A stretch of DNA of 64,000 nucleotides from an uncultured Acetobacteraceae bacterium (GTDB lineage: Bacteria; Pseudomonadota; Alphaproteobacteria; Acetobacterales; Acetobacteraceae), in NCBI GenBank assembly GCA_946476985.1, contig CAMKWS010000003.1, positions 1 through 64,000 of the forward strand, read 5' to 3'. The notes under the pieces were generated by a model. That model was not told the origin of the DNA. It ran no database searches and worked only from the letters and a program-made list of their open reading frames with translations. Positions 51,444-60,860 of the stretch are shown here, one piece after another. Position numbers and translations under genes: made by a program. The stretch's first letter is position 1. The number at the start of each line of letters is the position of its first letter.

Positions 51444-51530
51444 TGTTTCTCCCGACAGAATCAGGACTTCCACGGCCTCCATCCTAATGGCAGGTTCTTT
51501 TAGTTCCTGCCGCAAAAGCTGGAGGAACCC

Positions 51531-52745
51531 ATGCCCTCTTCACACGCCTCTTTTCTTTCATCCTGTAACGTTGCCACACGCCTATTACACGAGGCCCGCA
51601 ACCGCACAGAACATGGTGAAACATCCGATGCTATCTTCCCAACATCAGGCTTTGTTTATGATAGTGCCGAACAAGCAGAAGCTACATTTGAAGGCAAGGT
51701 CGACCACCTCCAATATAGCCGCTATGGCAACCCAACAGTAGATACGCTGCAAGAACGCCTCGCCCTTCTAGAAGGAGCAGAAGCCTGCCAAACAACAGCC
51801 ACCGGCATGGGCGCTGTGTCTTGCGCCCTACTCGCTCACCTTAGAGCTGGCGACCGTGTTGTTGCCTCCAGTGCACTTTTTGGTTCGACACACTGGCTTC
51901 TAACCTCACTTTTACCCGGCTACGGTATAGAAACCGAAATGCTCGACGGCACTGACCCTGCAGCATGGGAGAAGGCTTTATCTCGCCCAGCGCAAGCTGT
52001 GTTGATTGAAACCCCTTCCAACCCCATGTTAGACGTACTGGACATTCGCCATATCGCAGACCTCGCCCATAAAGCAGGGGCGATTTTTATGGTGGATAAT
52101 GTCTTTGCCACCCCGATTGCACAACGCCCTCTAGAGCTTGGCGCAGACGTCATCATCTATTCATGCACCAAACATATTGATGGACAAGGCCGTGTCATGG
52201 GCGGGGCCATTTTAGGCACGAAAGAATGGATTACCGAAACACTCCAGCCTTTTGTACGCAATACCGGCAACACACTCTCCCCCTTCGATGCCTGGGTGCT
52301 GCTCAAAGGGCTTGAGACTCTCAAACTACGTGTCGAAGCAATGGCCCATAATGCCGCACTCATTGCAGATGCTCTAAGCAGCTTCCCCGGTGTGACACGT
52401 GTACTTTACCCAGGCCGAGACGATCACCCACACACTGCGATTGCACGCGCTCAAATGAGCAATGGTGGCTCGCTCATCGCCTTTGAAGTTGCCAATGGGA
52501 AACAAGGAGCATTTGCCTGCCTCAATGCACTCCGCCTCGTTTCTCTCTCTAATAATTTGGGGGATGCTCGTAGCATTGCGACACATCCTGCCACGACAAC
52601 ACATAAAAAGCTCTCTCAAGAAGATCGTAACAATCTTGGCATTACTGATGGCTCCATTCGTCTCTCTGTCGGGCTGGAAGATGCACAAGATCTGATTAAC
52701 GACCTTAAACAAGGCGCCGAAGCGGCACGTAACGTCTCACTATAA
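51531..52745 (+). CDS. metZ: O-succinylhomoserine sulfhydrylase
   Basis: Cys/Met-metabolism PLP fold: YSRYGNPTVDTLQERLALLEGAEACQTTATGMGAV; DVIIYSCTKHIDGQGRVMGGAILG. Confidence 0.93.
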   Translation: MPSSHASFLSSCNVATRLLHEARNRTEHGETSDAIFPTSGFVYDSAEQAEATFEGKVDHLQYSRYGNPTVDTLQERLALLEGAEACQTTATGMGAVSCALLAHLRAGDRVVASSALFGSTHWLLTSLLPGYGIETEMLDGTDPAAWEKALSRPAQAVLIETPSNPMLDVLDIRHIADLAHKAGAIFMVDNVFATPIAQRPLELGADVIIYSCTKHIDGQGRVMGGAILGTKEWITETLQPFVRNTGNTLSPFDAWVLLKGLETLKLRVEAMAHNAALIADALSSFPGVTRVLYPGRDDHPHTAIARAQMSNGGSLIAFEVANGKQGAFACLNALRLVSLSNNLGDARSIATHPATTTHKKLSQEDRNNLGITDGSIRLSVGLEDAQDLINDLKQGAEAARNVSL

Positions 52746-52755
52746 TCACCTCCCC

Positions 52756-52794
52756 TTACCCAAGCTTGCTATCTCTCCTAGCAAGTTTGGGTAA
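52756..52794 (+). terminator. Terminator-like hairpin after metZ
   Basis: TTACCCAAGCTTGCT..AGCAAGTTTGGGTAA inverted repeat; no T tract. Confidence 0.5.
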
Positions 52795-52833
52795 CCCGTA
52801 TGCTCTATCCTGTGTACGAAAAATGCACAGCAT

Positions 52834-53358
52834 ATGCAGAATGACCTGACAAAAGCCCTTAATGATTCTAGTAAGGGCTTCATGTCTGAAAATTCTCCTC
52901 CCCATAACGACCTCATGGTCGAGACAGAAATGGTTGAGCTAGAGCCAATCACCTCTCTTCCCGCCTTTACGGCGCAAACAGGTGATATCGTCGTAAATGT
53001 TCGACCTTTCTGGGTAGATGACCACTCCGCACCAGATGAACATCGTTATGTGTGGCTATATCACGTCATTATTGAAAATAACGGAGACGAAAATATCCAG
53101 CTTCTTTCACGAAGCTGGGTCATCACGGATGACCGAGGAGAACAAGAACGTGTGCATGGTGAGGGGGTCGTTGGTGAACAGCCCATTATTGCACCAAAAG
53201 CCAGCTACCAATATACATCCGGTGCTGAGCTCAAAACACCTAGCGGCTTTATGGAAGGGGTCTTTCATATGATTGCCCCTGCCAGCGAGTACCGTTTTGA
53301 TGTCGCCGTGCCTGCATTTAGCCTAGATAGCCCCCACCATATGGGAATGGCACACTAA
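52834..53358 (+). CDS. apaG: ApaG domain protein (start may be internal at MSENSPPHN)
   Basis: VNVRPFWVDDHSAPDEHRYVWLYHVIIENNGDENIQLLSRSWVITDDRG..VHGEGVVGEQPIIAPKASYQYTSGAELKTPSGFMEGVF. Confidence 0.94.
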   Translation: MQNDLTKALNDSSKGFMSENSPPHNDLMVETEMVELEPITSLPAFTAQTGDIVVNVRPFWVDDHSAPDEHRYVWLYHVIIENNGDENIQLLSRSWVITDDRGEQERVHGEGVVGEQPIIAPKASYQYTSGAELKTPSGFMEGVFHMIAPASEYRFDVAVPAFSLDSPHHMGMAH

Positions 53359-53403
53359 GCTAGCGCCATAAGTTATATATATCGCAACTAAGAGGACCCC
53401 GTC

Positions 53404-54627
53404 TTGACCGCCACGACCTCACGCTCAAAACCAAAACGCATCGCAGCACTTCTACTTGCTGCTGGGCGTGGGCGACGCTTTGCTGCCGGAGCTACAAACC
53501 AACAAGCTACCATCAGCAAACAATTTCACCTCTTAGCAGGCGAACCTGTTATTCGCCGGGCAGCTAAAGCGCTTCTTCCTCATGTGGATGTGCTCCAACC
53601 TGTTGGAGATGACCCCCTCCTTGCCGAAGCCCTCTCAGGTTTAGATATCCTCCCCCCAATCCCCGGTGGAGCAGAGCGCCATGATAGCGTTCGTGCAGGG
53701 CTCAATGCTCTCGCTAACCTGCCAGAGCCTCCCGATATCGTCTTAGTCCATGATGGCGCCCGCCCTTGTGTGCCACCCGCTGTTATTAACCGCACAATTG
53801 ACGCTTTAAAAACCCATGATGGTGCTATCCCCGCTCTACCTGTGAGTGATACACTTAAAAAAGTAGAAAATGGCTTCATCACGGGTACAGTCCCTCGCGC
53901 AGGCTTATGGCGGGCACAAACCCCCCAGGGGTTTTCCTTCCCGCTCTTGCACGACCTACACACACGCCATCGCACTGCCCTCACAGATGATGCAGGGCTC
54001 CTCGAGGCAGAAGGACACCCTGTTGCTATCGTCATGGGCTCAGAAGACAATATTAAACTTACCGTAACGGAGGACCTCATGCGCCTTGAACGCGTCATCA
54101 AAGACGAGCAAGAACAATCCCCAAAAAATACCACTCTCCTGCCACGTGTTGGACTGGGCTATGATGTCCACGCTTTTGCTGAAAACCGCAAATTAATTAT
54201 CTGTGGCATTGAGATCCCCTACGAAAAAGGCCTCGCTGGCCACTCTGATGCAGATGTAGGGATCCACACACTCTGTGATGCTATTTATGGCGCCTTAAAT
54301 GAAGGCGACATTGGCCGTCACTTCCCCCCAAGTGACGAAAAATGGCGTGATATGGATTCCGCACGCTTCCTCGTTCATGCTGGGGAGCTTATCCGCTCCA
54401 AAGGGGCAATGTTCGTCAACGCAGATCTAACGATCATCTGTGAACGCCCCAAAATTGGTCCGCATGCTGAGGCGATGTGCAAGCGCATGGCCGAGCTACT
54501 GAAAGTCAGCCCAAGCCGCATCTCTGTCAAAGCAACAACCTCCGAGCGTCTTGGCTTTACTGGCCGTGAAGAAGGCATTGCAGCGACAGCCGCTGTGAGC
54601 ATCATGGTTCCAGATAACGGGGAATAA
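53404..54627 (+). CDS. ispDF: Bifunctional IspD/IspF (MEP cytidylyltransferase / MECDP synthase)
   Basis: IspD: AALLLAAGRGRRFA..KQFHLLAGEPVIRRA, LVHDGARPCV; IspF: RVGLGYDVHAFAENRKLIICGIEIPYEKGLAGHSDADVGIHTLCDAIYGAL. Confidence 0.96.
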   Translation: MTATTSRSKPKRIAALLLAAGRGRRFAAGATNQQATISKQFHLLAGEPVIRRAAKALLPHVDVLQPVGDDPLLAEALSGLDILPPIPGGAERHDSVRAGLNALANLPEPPDIVLVHDGARPCVPPAVINRTIDALKTHDGAIPALPVSDTLKKVENGFITGTVPRAGLWRAQTPQGFSFPLLHDLHTRHRTALTDDAGLLEAEGHPVAIVMGSEDNIKLTVTEDLMRLERVIKDEQEQSPKNTTLLPRVGLGYDVHAFAENRKLIICGIEIPYEKGLAGHSDADVGIHTLCDAIYGALNEGDIGRHFPPSDEKWRDMDSARFLVHAGELIRSKGAMFVNADLTIICERPKIGPHAEAMCKRMAELLKVSPSRISVKATTSERLGFTGREEGIAATAAVSIMVPDNGE

Positions 54628-54649
54628 TCACTTTCCCCTCCTAATAGAT

Positions 54650-54710
54650 AAGGCCGTATAAGAGACGAGGCGTCTTAGCCCTCTACCTCTTATGCGGCCT
54701 TCTTTATAAC
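54650..54710 (+). terminator. Terminator of ispDF
   Basis: AAGGCCGTATAAGAG..CTCTTATGCGGCCTTCTTTAT. Confidence 0.7.
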
Positions 54711-54739
54711 AGCACCCTGCAAACTTTCTCAAAAAGGGC

Positions 54740-55441
54740 TCACCCCTCCCGCACAAGGCAAAAGAAGCGCAGTGCGTCAGCAATATCTTGCTCTTTTTGC
54801 TCTAACTGACGAGCCAATTCTTTATCATGCCCCCATTCTGCCATTTGATGGTTCTCATCAGCATGGCCAAGGCTCATCGCCTCATCAAAACTCACCACAT
54901 TATCAAGCAAAGCTAACGGCAGAAGAAGACTACCTAAAATAGGGGTCATAACACCTAATGCTGCCAAAATATCAGCATCCATTCCCTCTAGAATCTGCTC
55001 CAATCGCTTTATATAGGCTTCCGGCTGCTTTAACGGCATGAGGCCTGTCGTCATCGCTGGAGACAGACCCTTCCCCTGCGCCCATGAAAAGATCCGCTCC
55101 AACAAAGCGTCATCTTGTGCATCGCTGCGATAGCAAAGGTTATCATCTACCCCATAAGCTTTAAGCACCGCTCTCATCGCAGCCATATCAGGAGCAACCC
55201 GCTCAATACGGCTCCCCGTAATGCGGGTTAGGGTAAGGTCATCTGGGGTGAACTCGGCCCCCTCAGCAATGTTTTGCCATTCTTCTACCAAGGCTTTGGC
55301 AAGAGCTGTCGAGTGAACAGCAAGCTGCCCCCCTGCGGGAAGGCGAATAGGCCGACCATCTAGTAACGGGCCTTGCTGTCCATCATCACCCACGGTCCCT
55401 AATGTTACACTCTTCCAAAAACGCTTCCGTGGCTGTGCCAT
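54740..55441 (-). CDS. ATP12-family F1-ATPase assembly chaperone
   Basis: RKRFWKSVTLG..QGPLLDGRPIRLPAGGQLAVHSTALAKALVEEW; ATP12-like organisation. Confidence 0.88.
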   Translation of the reverse strand: MAQPRKRFWKSVTLGTVGDDGQQGPLLDGRPIRLPAGGQLAVHSTALAKALVEEWQNIAEGAEFTPDDLTLTRITGSRIERVAPDMAAMRAVLKAYGVDDNLCYRSDAQDDALLERIFSWAQGKGLSPAMTTGLMPLKQPEAYIKRLEQILEGMDADILAALGVMTPILGSLLLPLALLDNVVSFDEAMSLGHADENHQMAEWGHDKELARQLEQKEQDIADALRFFCLVREG

Positions 55442-55458
55442 AGCTACTTACTTCCCTC

Positions 55459-58287
55459 TTAATTACCACCTAAGCCCAACGCACGGAGGATCGCTTTTGC
55501 TCCTCCCAAGTGCCCCTGCTCACGCTCTGCCAAAGGCAGACCGGGCTGGCCATTCCGTGCTTTCCGCACACTAATCGCACAGGAATCCTCCTCAGGGCCA
55601 CTACCGCCAATATCAAGCTGTTTGCTCTCATTGTGCCGGTCCATCGGCATAATGCGGAAGGAAGCACCTTGATTCACCACTTTAAGCTGCGTGGAGAAAT
55701 CAACCCCAGCAAGGCTCACATGCGGTTTTAAATGTAATTGGAAACCACCCTCAGCAAGCTGGAAAGCCCCCTGCCCTGTCATGGAAAGATGCTTCACCTC
55801 CAAAGCAAGGTCACTCAGCTGCATCTGCCCTTTTTCAAACTGCGCAACACCCGCCACACAGCGCAAAGCAACATTCCCAGAACCAAGCTTTAAAAGAGTT
55901 GCTGCTGGCCCTGCCAAAGGAGCTAAGAACTCACGATGCACACGCCCATCTACCAGCGAAGCACCCATTTTCCCCTCTAAAGCACGCCCTAACGCAGCAG
56001 GGTCTGCCCCCTGTGTCGTAACATGACCATTAAATTGTAGTGGCCCTTCAAACATCACCGGCTGGTTCAATATATTCTGCACCCAGCTCGCTGGTAAAAT
56101 AATAGGAGAAGCTGTTACGGCAGCACGCATCGGCTCAACAGAGCCATCTAAAACGACCTCACCTGCAAGAGGTATTGCCTGTACATTCCCCCCCAAAACT
56201 GAGAGCCCAAGTCGCCCATCATTCCCAACAAGGTGTAAATGCACATCTTGATAGCCCACACCGCTGACATGGAGCTGATCTGCTAACAAATCAATATCCA
56301 GCGACATTTCACCTGCCGCACCAAGCCACTGAGCCATATAGGGACGCAGATTAGCCCCCTGAATATGTCCAGATGTTCCATCAGCGTCAGAAGCTCTCTG
56401 CCCAGAGGGCAATTTTTGGATATCTTGCGCCTGCGCTTTCTCAGCCGAAACAGCCATAGAATGGGCATCAGCTAACCCTTTATCCGTTGTATGTTCCTCC
56501 ACAGAGGGAGACGTTGTCTCTGGATGTTGGGGCGCTGGAGCTTCATTCGCAGGGGGAGGCCTAAGCGCCGTACTTACCATCGCAGTAGGAACAGGTAACA
56601 TCGCTGTCGGTTGCTTTGGCTCATCTAAGGCAGGCGCATATGAAAAACTCTCACTATCTAAATGCGCTAAATGCACAATTGCCCGCAGCCCACTCCCCAA
56701 AGGAGCGCCCATCTCAATAGAAAGCTGCCCTCCGACTTCTTGGCTATCAAAATGCAGCTCTTGCACCTTGAGACCTTGACGCTCCACCGTATCTAAAGAG
56801 CCAAGCTCCACCTGCCCTGAAAGCTGCCCATTATGCACAAGCAGGCCAGAAAGACCTGCCATATCAGGCAATTGTAACATCACTGCCTGACCATGTACTT
56901 CTAACGCACTCGCGTTAAGGCCAATCTTCCCTTGCAGCTCTACATTAACGTGATCTTGCACAGCCATCACTTTACCGGCGTCATTCCGACTAAAGAGGTT
57001 CGCAAGACTTCGATCTTGGCCTTGTAGCTCCATCTTGAACCCAAGCTGAGGCTGTCCTGCCCCTAACCCAGCAAGAAGTGCCTGCTGCAAGCTCTCCATC
57101 TGGCTATGGAACACCCAGCCATAATGCCCCCACACAGCCTGCCCCTGCACAAAAAGCGGTGCCTGTGGGGCATCTGCGTCTAATTGGAGATCACTCACAT
57201 CTAGTGGCGCTGTACTCTTCCATAAACCATCTGGCACACTCAACTTTGCCAAATGAACATGTATCTGCCCGGGTACTAAATGCCTCGGCAAACGCAAAAG
57301 TGCGTCTGTCAAAGCAATATCCGCATGGCTGGAAGATGCATTACTCTGATTATCGTCACTACGGAAGGTAACCGTCCCCTCAGCCTGCTGCATTACCGGC
57401 AAATGGAGCCGTGGGAACAACTTTCCAAGGTCACGCAGGTCTGCCCATTGTCCCTGCAAACTAAAGGTTACCCCTGTAAGATGATGGGCGTCCTTCATGG
57501 TCCCATCCAGTGTGACATGATTCTGCTGCGTGCTTTCGGCACTGCCTCCCATTGTCACACCAACACTAAAACTCCACGGACTATCCTGCGTGGCATCAGC
57601 CGAGAGTAAGCGTTTCAGGGGCCCCATACGGCCCCGTATCGTTAGCGGCGTATGCCCGTGATGACCACGTAGATCAACCCATGGACTATCGCTACGCATC
57701 CCTTCCAATACGAGGTTATCAATATGGAACCGCCCCTCTGAAGGGATAGAGCCATCTGCTAAATCATCCTGCCATGAGAAATCAGAATCACTTAAATGCA
57801 ACGCCCCGAAGCTGATCTTCCAGTGAGGCGATAAAAAGCCATAACCACGAGGCGATGTCGCCTCCGGCGTTTCATATGAATCAGCAGGCGTAGCCTCTTG
57901 CCCTTGAGAGAGGAAGGGCAGCCAGCTAGAACACTGCCCCTCGCTCGCTCGGTGCAAAGCTATACCAGCTCCTTCCACCGTGAAATCCTGAAAAGAGATC
58001 TCTCTCTGTAGTAAAGCCAGTAAGGAAATATCTACATGCACTGAGCGTGCCGCCACAAAAGGCGCACAGCCCGGACGAGTAAGAACAACATTCACCGCCT
58101 GAAAAGAAGGCCACGGCAATAGCTGGATAGACGTCTCCTTCATACTCAGCTGAAGGCCCGTCTTCTTCAAAAAAGCACTCGCAACGCGGTCGCGTAACTT
58201 ATGCCTGTCCAGCAGCAATTGAGGAGCAAGGCTAATCCCTGTCCCTAGCACTATGAGCCCAATTAAAATTGCTGCCAGCTTCTTCAT
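55459..58287 (-). CDS. AsmA family protein
   Basis: Single N-terminal TM, then long repetitive beta-rich region; C-terminal GALEGKMGASLVDGRVH..AQFEKGQMQLSDLALEVKHLSMTGQGAFQL typical of AsmA. Confidence 0.85.
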   Translation of the reverse strand: MKKLAAILIGLIVLGTGISLAPQLLLDRHKLRDRVASAFLKKTGLQLSMKETSIQLLPWPSFQAVNVVLTRPGCAPFVAARSVHVDISLLALLQREISFQDFTVEGAGIALHRASEGQCSSWLPFLSQGQEATPADSYETPEATSPRGYGFLSPHWKISFGALHLSDSDFSWQDDLADGSIPSEGRFHIDNLVLEGMRSDSPWVDLRGHHGHTPLTIRGRMGPLKRLLSADATQDSPWSFSVGVTMGGSAESTQQNHVTLDGTMKDAHHLTGVTFSLQGQWADLRDLGKLFPRLHLPVMQQAEGTVTFRSDDNQSNASSSHADIALTDALLRLPRHLVPGQIHVHLAKLSVPDGLWKSTAPLDVSDLQLDADAPQAPLFVQGQAVWGHYGWVFHSQMESLQQALLAGLGAGQPQLGFKMELQGQDRSLANLFSRNDAGKVMAVQDHVNVELQGKIGLNASALEVHGQAVMLQLPDMAGLSGLLVHNGQLSGQVELGSLDTVERQGLKVQELHFDSQEVGGQLSIEMGAPLGSGLRAIVHLAHLDSESFSYAPALDEPKQPTAMLPVPTAMVSTALRPPPANEAPAPQHPETTSPSVEEHTTDKGLADAHSMAVSAEKAQAQDIQKLPSGQRASDADGTSGHIQGANLRPYMAQWLGAAGEMSLDIDLLADQLHVSGVGYQDVHLHLVGNDGRLGLSVLGGNVQAIPLAGEVVLDGSVEPMRAAVTASPIILPASWVQNILNQPVMFEGPLQFNGHVTTQGADPAALGRALEGKMGASLVDGRVHREFLAPLAGPAATLLKLGSGNVALRCVAGVAQFEKGQMQLSDLALEVKHLSMTGQGAFQLAEGGFQLHLKPHVSLAGVDFSTQLKVVNQGASFRIMPMDRHNESKQLDIGGSGPEEDSCAISVRKARNGQPGLPLAEREQGHLGGAKAILRALGLGGN

Positions 58288-58358
58288 CTATGCTGTGCCC
58301 TTCTTACGCTCATAAGAACAAGCCTCGCTCGCCTTATCGCGTCATTTCAAGATAATCC

Positions 58359-59330
58359 TTACCGTACCCGGCGTGGTGGAGGCGTATCCCCAGCGATAAA
58401 GCCTAATGCTTTGAATGTCTCCACCATATGCGGTGGGAGTGGTGCGGTCACCTGCAACCGCCCCCCTGCTGGATGGGGGAACTCTAAAGCGCGAGCATGA
58501 AGATGCAACCTATCTGCAAAACCATCTACATGCGTAGCCTGCCCACCATAGCGAGGGTCACCCAAAATAGGGGTGCCAAGGCTTTCAGTATGGACACGTA
58601 ATTGATGTGTACGACCAGTCCATGGAGAAAGCGCTAACCAAGCAAAACGCTTACCCGTTGCATCCAACGTCTCGTAAGCACTCTTGGCCGACATAGCATC
58701 TTCCTCCCCTCGTGCAACTGGCACGATCAACGAGGCTCCGCCGGCTCCAACCTTTGCCAGAGGTTGGTCAATCACACCTTCAGCCGGGCTAGGGCGACCG
58801 ACCACAACAGCCCAATATGTTTTACTCACCTCACGACTACGAAAAGATGCCGCCAACTTTGCCGCAACACCAGGCGTGCGCGCCAGCAACAATAAGCCAG
58901 ACGTATCACGGTCAATACGATGCACTAGGCGCGGTTTATCCCCTCCCTCAGGGCGCAGGCCCTCCAGCATCATATCAATATGAACCGTAATGCCCGGCCC
59001 ACCCTGGGTCGCAAGACCAGAAGGCTTATTCAAAACTATGAGCTGCTCATCCTCATAAAGGATCATATCCCGCAACTGCTTTACCAACGCCGGATTAAGC
59101 GGAGGTGGCGGAGCCGGGCGACTTTGGTCCGGTAAAGGCGGCACCCGCACGGTCTGCCCAGGAAAGAGGCGTTTATTAGGCTGTACACGCCCACCATCAA
59201 CACGCACCTGCCCCTTACGGCACAACTTTTGCAAGCCACCTTGTGTCAAATTAGGGTAATGACGACGAAACCAGCGATCAAGGCGCAGATCTGCCTCATC
59301 CTCACTGACAATACGATTCTCTACACTCAT
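58359..59330 (-). CDS. RluA-family 23S rRNA pseudouridine synthase (RluC-like)
   Basis: S4 domain; PRLVHRIDRDTSGLLLLARTPGVAAKLAASFRSREVSKTYWAVVVG; GRTHQLRVHTESLGTPILGDPRYGG. Confidence 0.93.
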   Translation of the reverse strand: MSVENRIVSEDEADLRLDRWFRRHYPNLTQGGLQKLCRKGQVRVDGGRVQPNKRLFPGQTVRVPPLPDQSRPAPPPPLNPALVKQLRDMILYEDEQLIVLNKPSGLATQGGPGITVHIDMMLEGLRPEGGDKPRLVHRIDRDTSGLLLLARTPGVAAKLAASFRSREVSKTYWAVVVGRPSPAEGVIDQPLAKVGAGGASLIVPVARGEEDAMSAKSAYETLDATGKRFAWLALSPWTGRTHQLRVHTESLGTPILGDPRYGGQATHVDGFADRLHLHARALEFPHPAGGRLQVTAPLPPHMVETFKALGFIAGDTPPPRRVR

Positions 59331-60760
59331 GATTGGCGAGATGCCCGTTTCTGCGCCAGTATGTCTAGTCGTTTTCTAATTCTTTCTTCAAAACCACGGT
59401 TAACTGGCTGATAAAGCGTCACGCGTTCCATCCCCTCTGGGAAGTAATTTTGCCCGGAGAACCCATCTTCATGGTCATGATCGTACTCATAACCTTTTTT
59501 ATAACCGAGCTCTTTCATCAAAGCTGTTGGCGCATTGCGAATATGTGCCGGGGGCATCAAGCTACCTGTTTTACGCGCCAAAGCACGGGCTGCATTATAG
59601 CCCGCATATACCGCGTTGGATTTAGACGCCACAGCCAAATGCACAACTACCTGCGCCAAAGCAACCTCCCCCTCTGGCGAACCCAGCCGCTCATACGCTG
59701 CAGCACCAGCTTGAGCTAAAGGAAGAGAGGTCGGGTCCGCCTCGCCAATATCCTCGCTTGCAAAACGCACCAACCGGCGAGCGATATAGCGAGGATCTTC
59801 TCCCCCTTCGAGCATACGTGCAAACCAATAAAGCCCTGCATCTGGGTCGCTCCCACGTAGAGATTTATGCAGTGCGGAGATGAGGTTATAATGCTCATCT
59901 CTATCCCGGTCATATAAAACAGGGCGCCGAGAGAGCCATTTAGCCAGCTCTTCTGGCCCCAATGGAGCCAATTCTGCAGCGTTCGCATGTTTTTTCTTCA
60001 TCCCCGCCATAAGCGAGAAAAGCTGCTCGACCATGTTAAGCAAATAACGCCCATCTCCATCGGCCATAGCCCGTAAAGAGGCCCTTGCTTCAGTCGTAAC
60101 GGGAAGAGGCGTTTCCATCTCCTCTTCTGCACGTAAAAGCAACTGCTCTAAAGCTGCATCATCCAGCCTATGCAGCACCAACACTTGGCAGCGCGATAGA
60201 AGAGCAGAATTTAAGGCAAAAGACGGATTCTCCGTTGTGGCACCCACCAGCACAACCGTGCCGCGCTCCACATAAGGCAAAAAGCCATCTTGCTGCGCCC
60301 TATTAAAGCGATGAATTTCATCAACAAATAGGAGCGTTCCCTTACCACCTGCTTCCGCTTTACGGCGCGCTTCTTCAAAAGCTTTTTTCAGATCCGCCAC
60401 GCCAGAGAAAACAGCAGATATTTTGGTATAAAACAGCCCTGCACGCGCCGCTAAAAGCTGAGCGATAGTCGTCTTTCCACAGCCGGGGCCACCCCATAAA
60501 ATTAGGCTAGATAAACGCCCACTGGCGAGCATATGGGTTAATGTCCCCTCTGGCCCTAATAAATGCTCTTGGCCTTGAACATCCTCTAAAGACCGGGGGC
60601 GTAACCTATCCGCTAATGGCTGCGTATCTGCCCCACCTTGCGAAGGACGTACCTTCTCCCCCACAAAGTTAGAGCGCCCACGCATAGAGCCATCACTCAC
60701 ATTCTGAGACGCATCGGGGGCAGCCCCCCCTCCAAAGAGATCAGACATTTCTCCTGCCAT
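59327..60760 (-). CDS. rarA: Replication-associated recombination protein A
   Basis: LADRLRPRSLEDVQGQEHLLG; LILWGGPGCGKTTIAQLLAARAG; LFVDEIHRFNRAQQDGFLPYVERGTVVLVGATTENPSF. Confidence 0.95.
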   Translation of the reverse strand: MAGEMSDLFGGGAAPDASQNVSDGSMRGRSNFVGEKVRPSQGGADTQPLADRLRPRSLEDVQGQEHLLGPEGTLTHMLASGRLSSLILWGGPGCGKTTIAQLLAARAGLFYTKISAVFSGVADLKKAFEEARRKAEAGGKGTLLFVDEIHRFNRAQQDGFLPYVERGTVVLVGATTENPSFALNSALLSRCQVLVLHRLDDAALEQLLLRAEEEMETPLPVTTEARASLRAMADGDGRYLLNMVEQLFSLMAGMKKKHANAAELAPLGPEELAKWLSRRPVLYDRDRDEHYNLISALHKSLRGSDPDAGLYWFARMLEGGEDPRYIARRLVRFASEDIGEADPTSLPLAQAGAAAYERLGSPEGEVALAQVVVHLAVASKSNAVYAGYNAARALARKTGSLMPPAHIRNAPTALMKELGYKKGYEYDHDHEDGFSGQNYFPEGMERVTLYQPVNRGFEERIRKRLDILAQKRASRQS

Positions 60761-60860
60761 AATACCTTCTTTCTGACCTCTTCTTTCGTCCTATCGCACA
60801 AAATGCAGCATCTATATGGCGGCTTTGCGCCCTCGTCAGGCTCCGCACAGCCCCACGAAC

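Noticed and set aside
53404-54627. ispDF fusion as a novelty
   Set aside because: Bifunctional IspDF is well known in alphaproteobacteria; annotated but not a finding.
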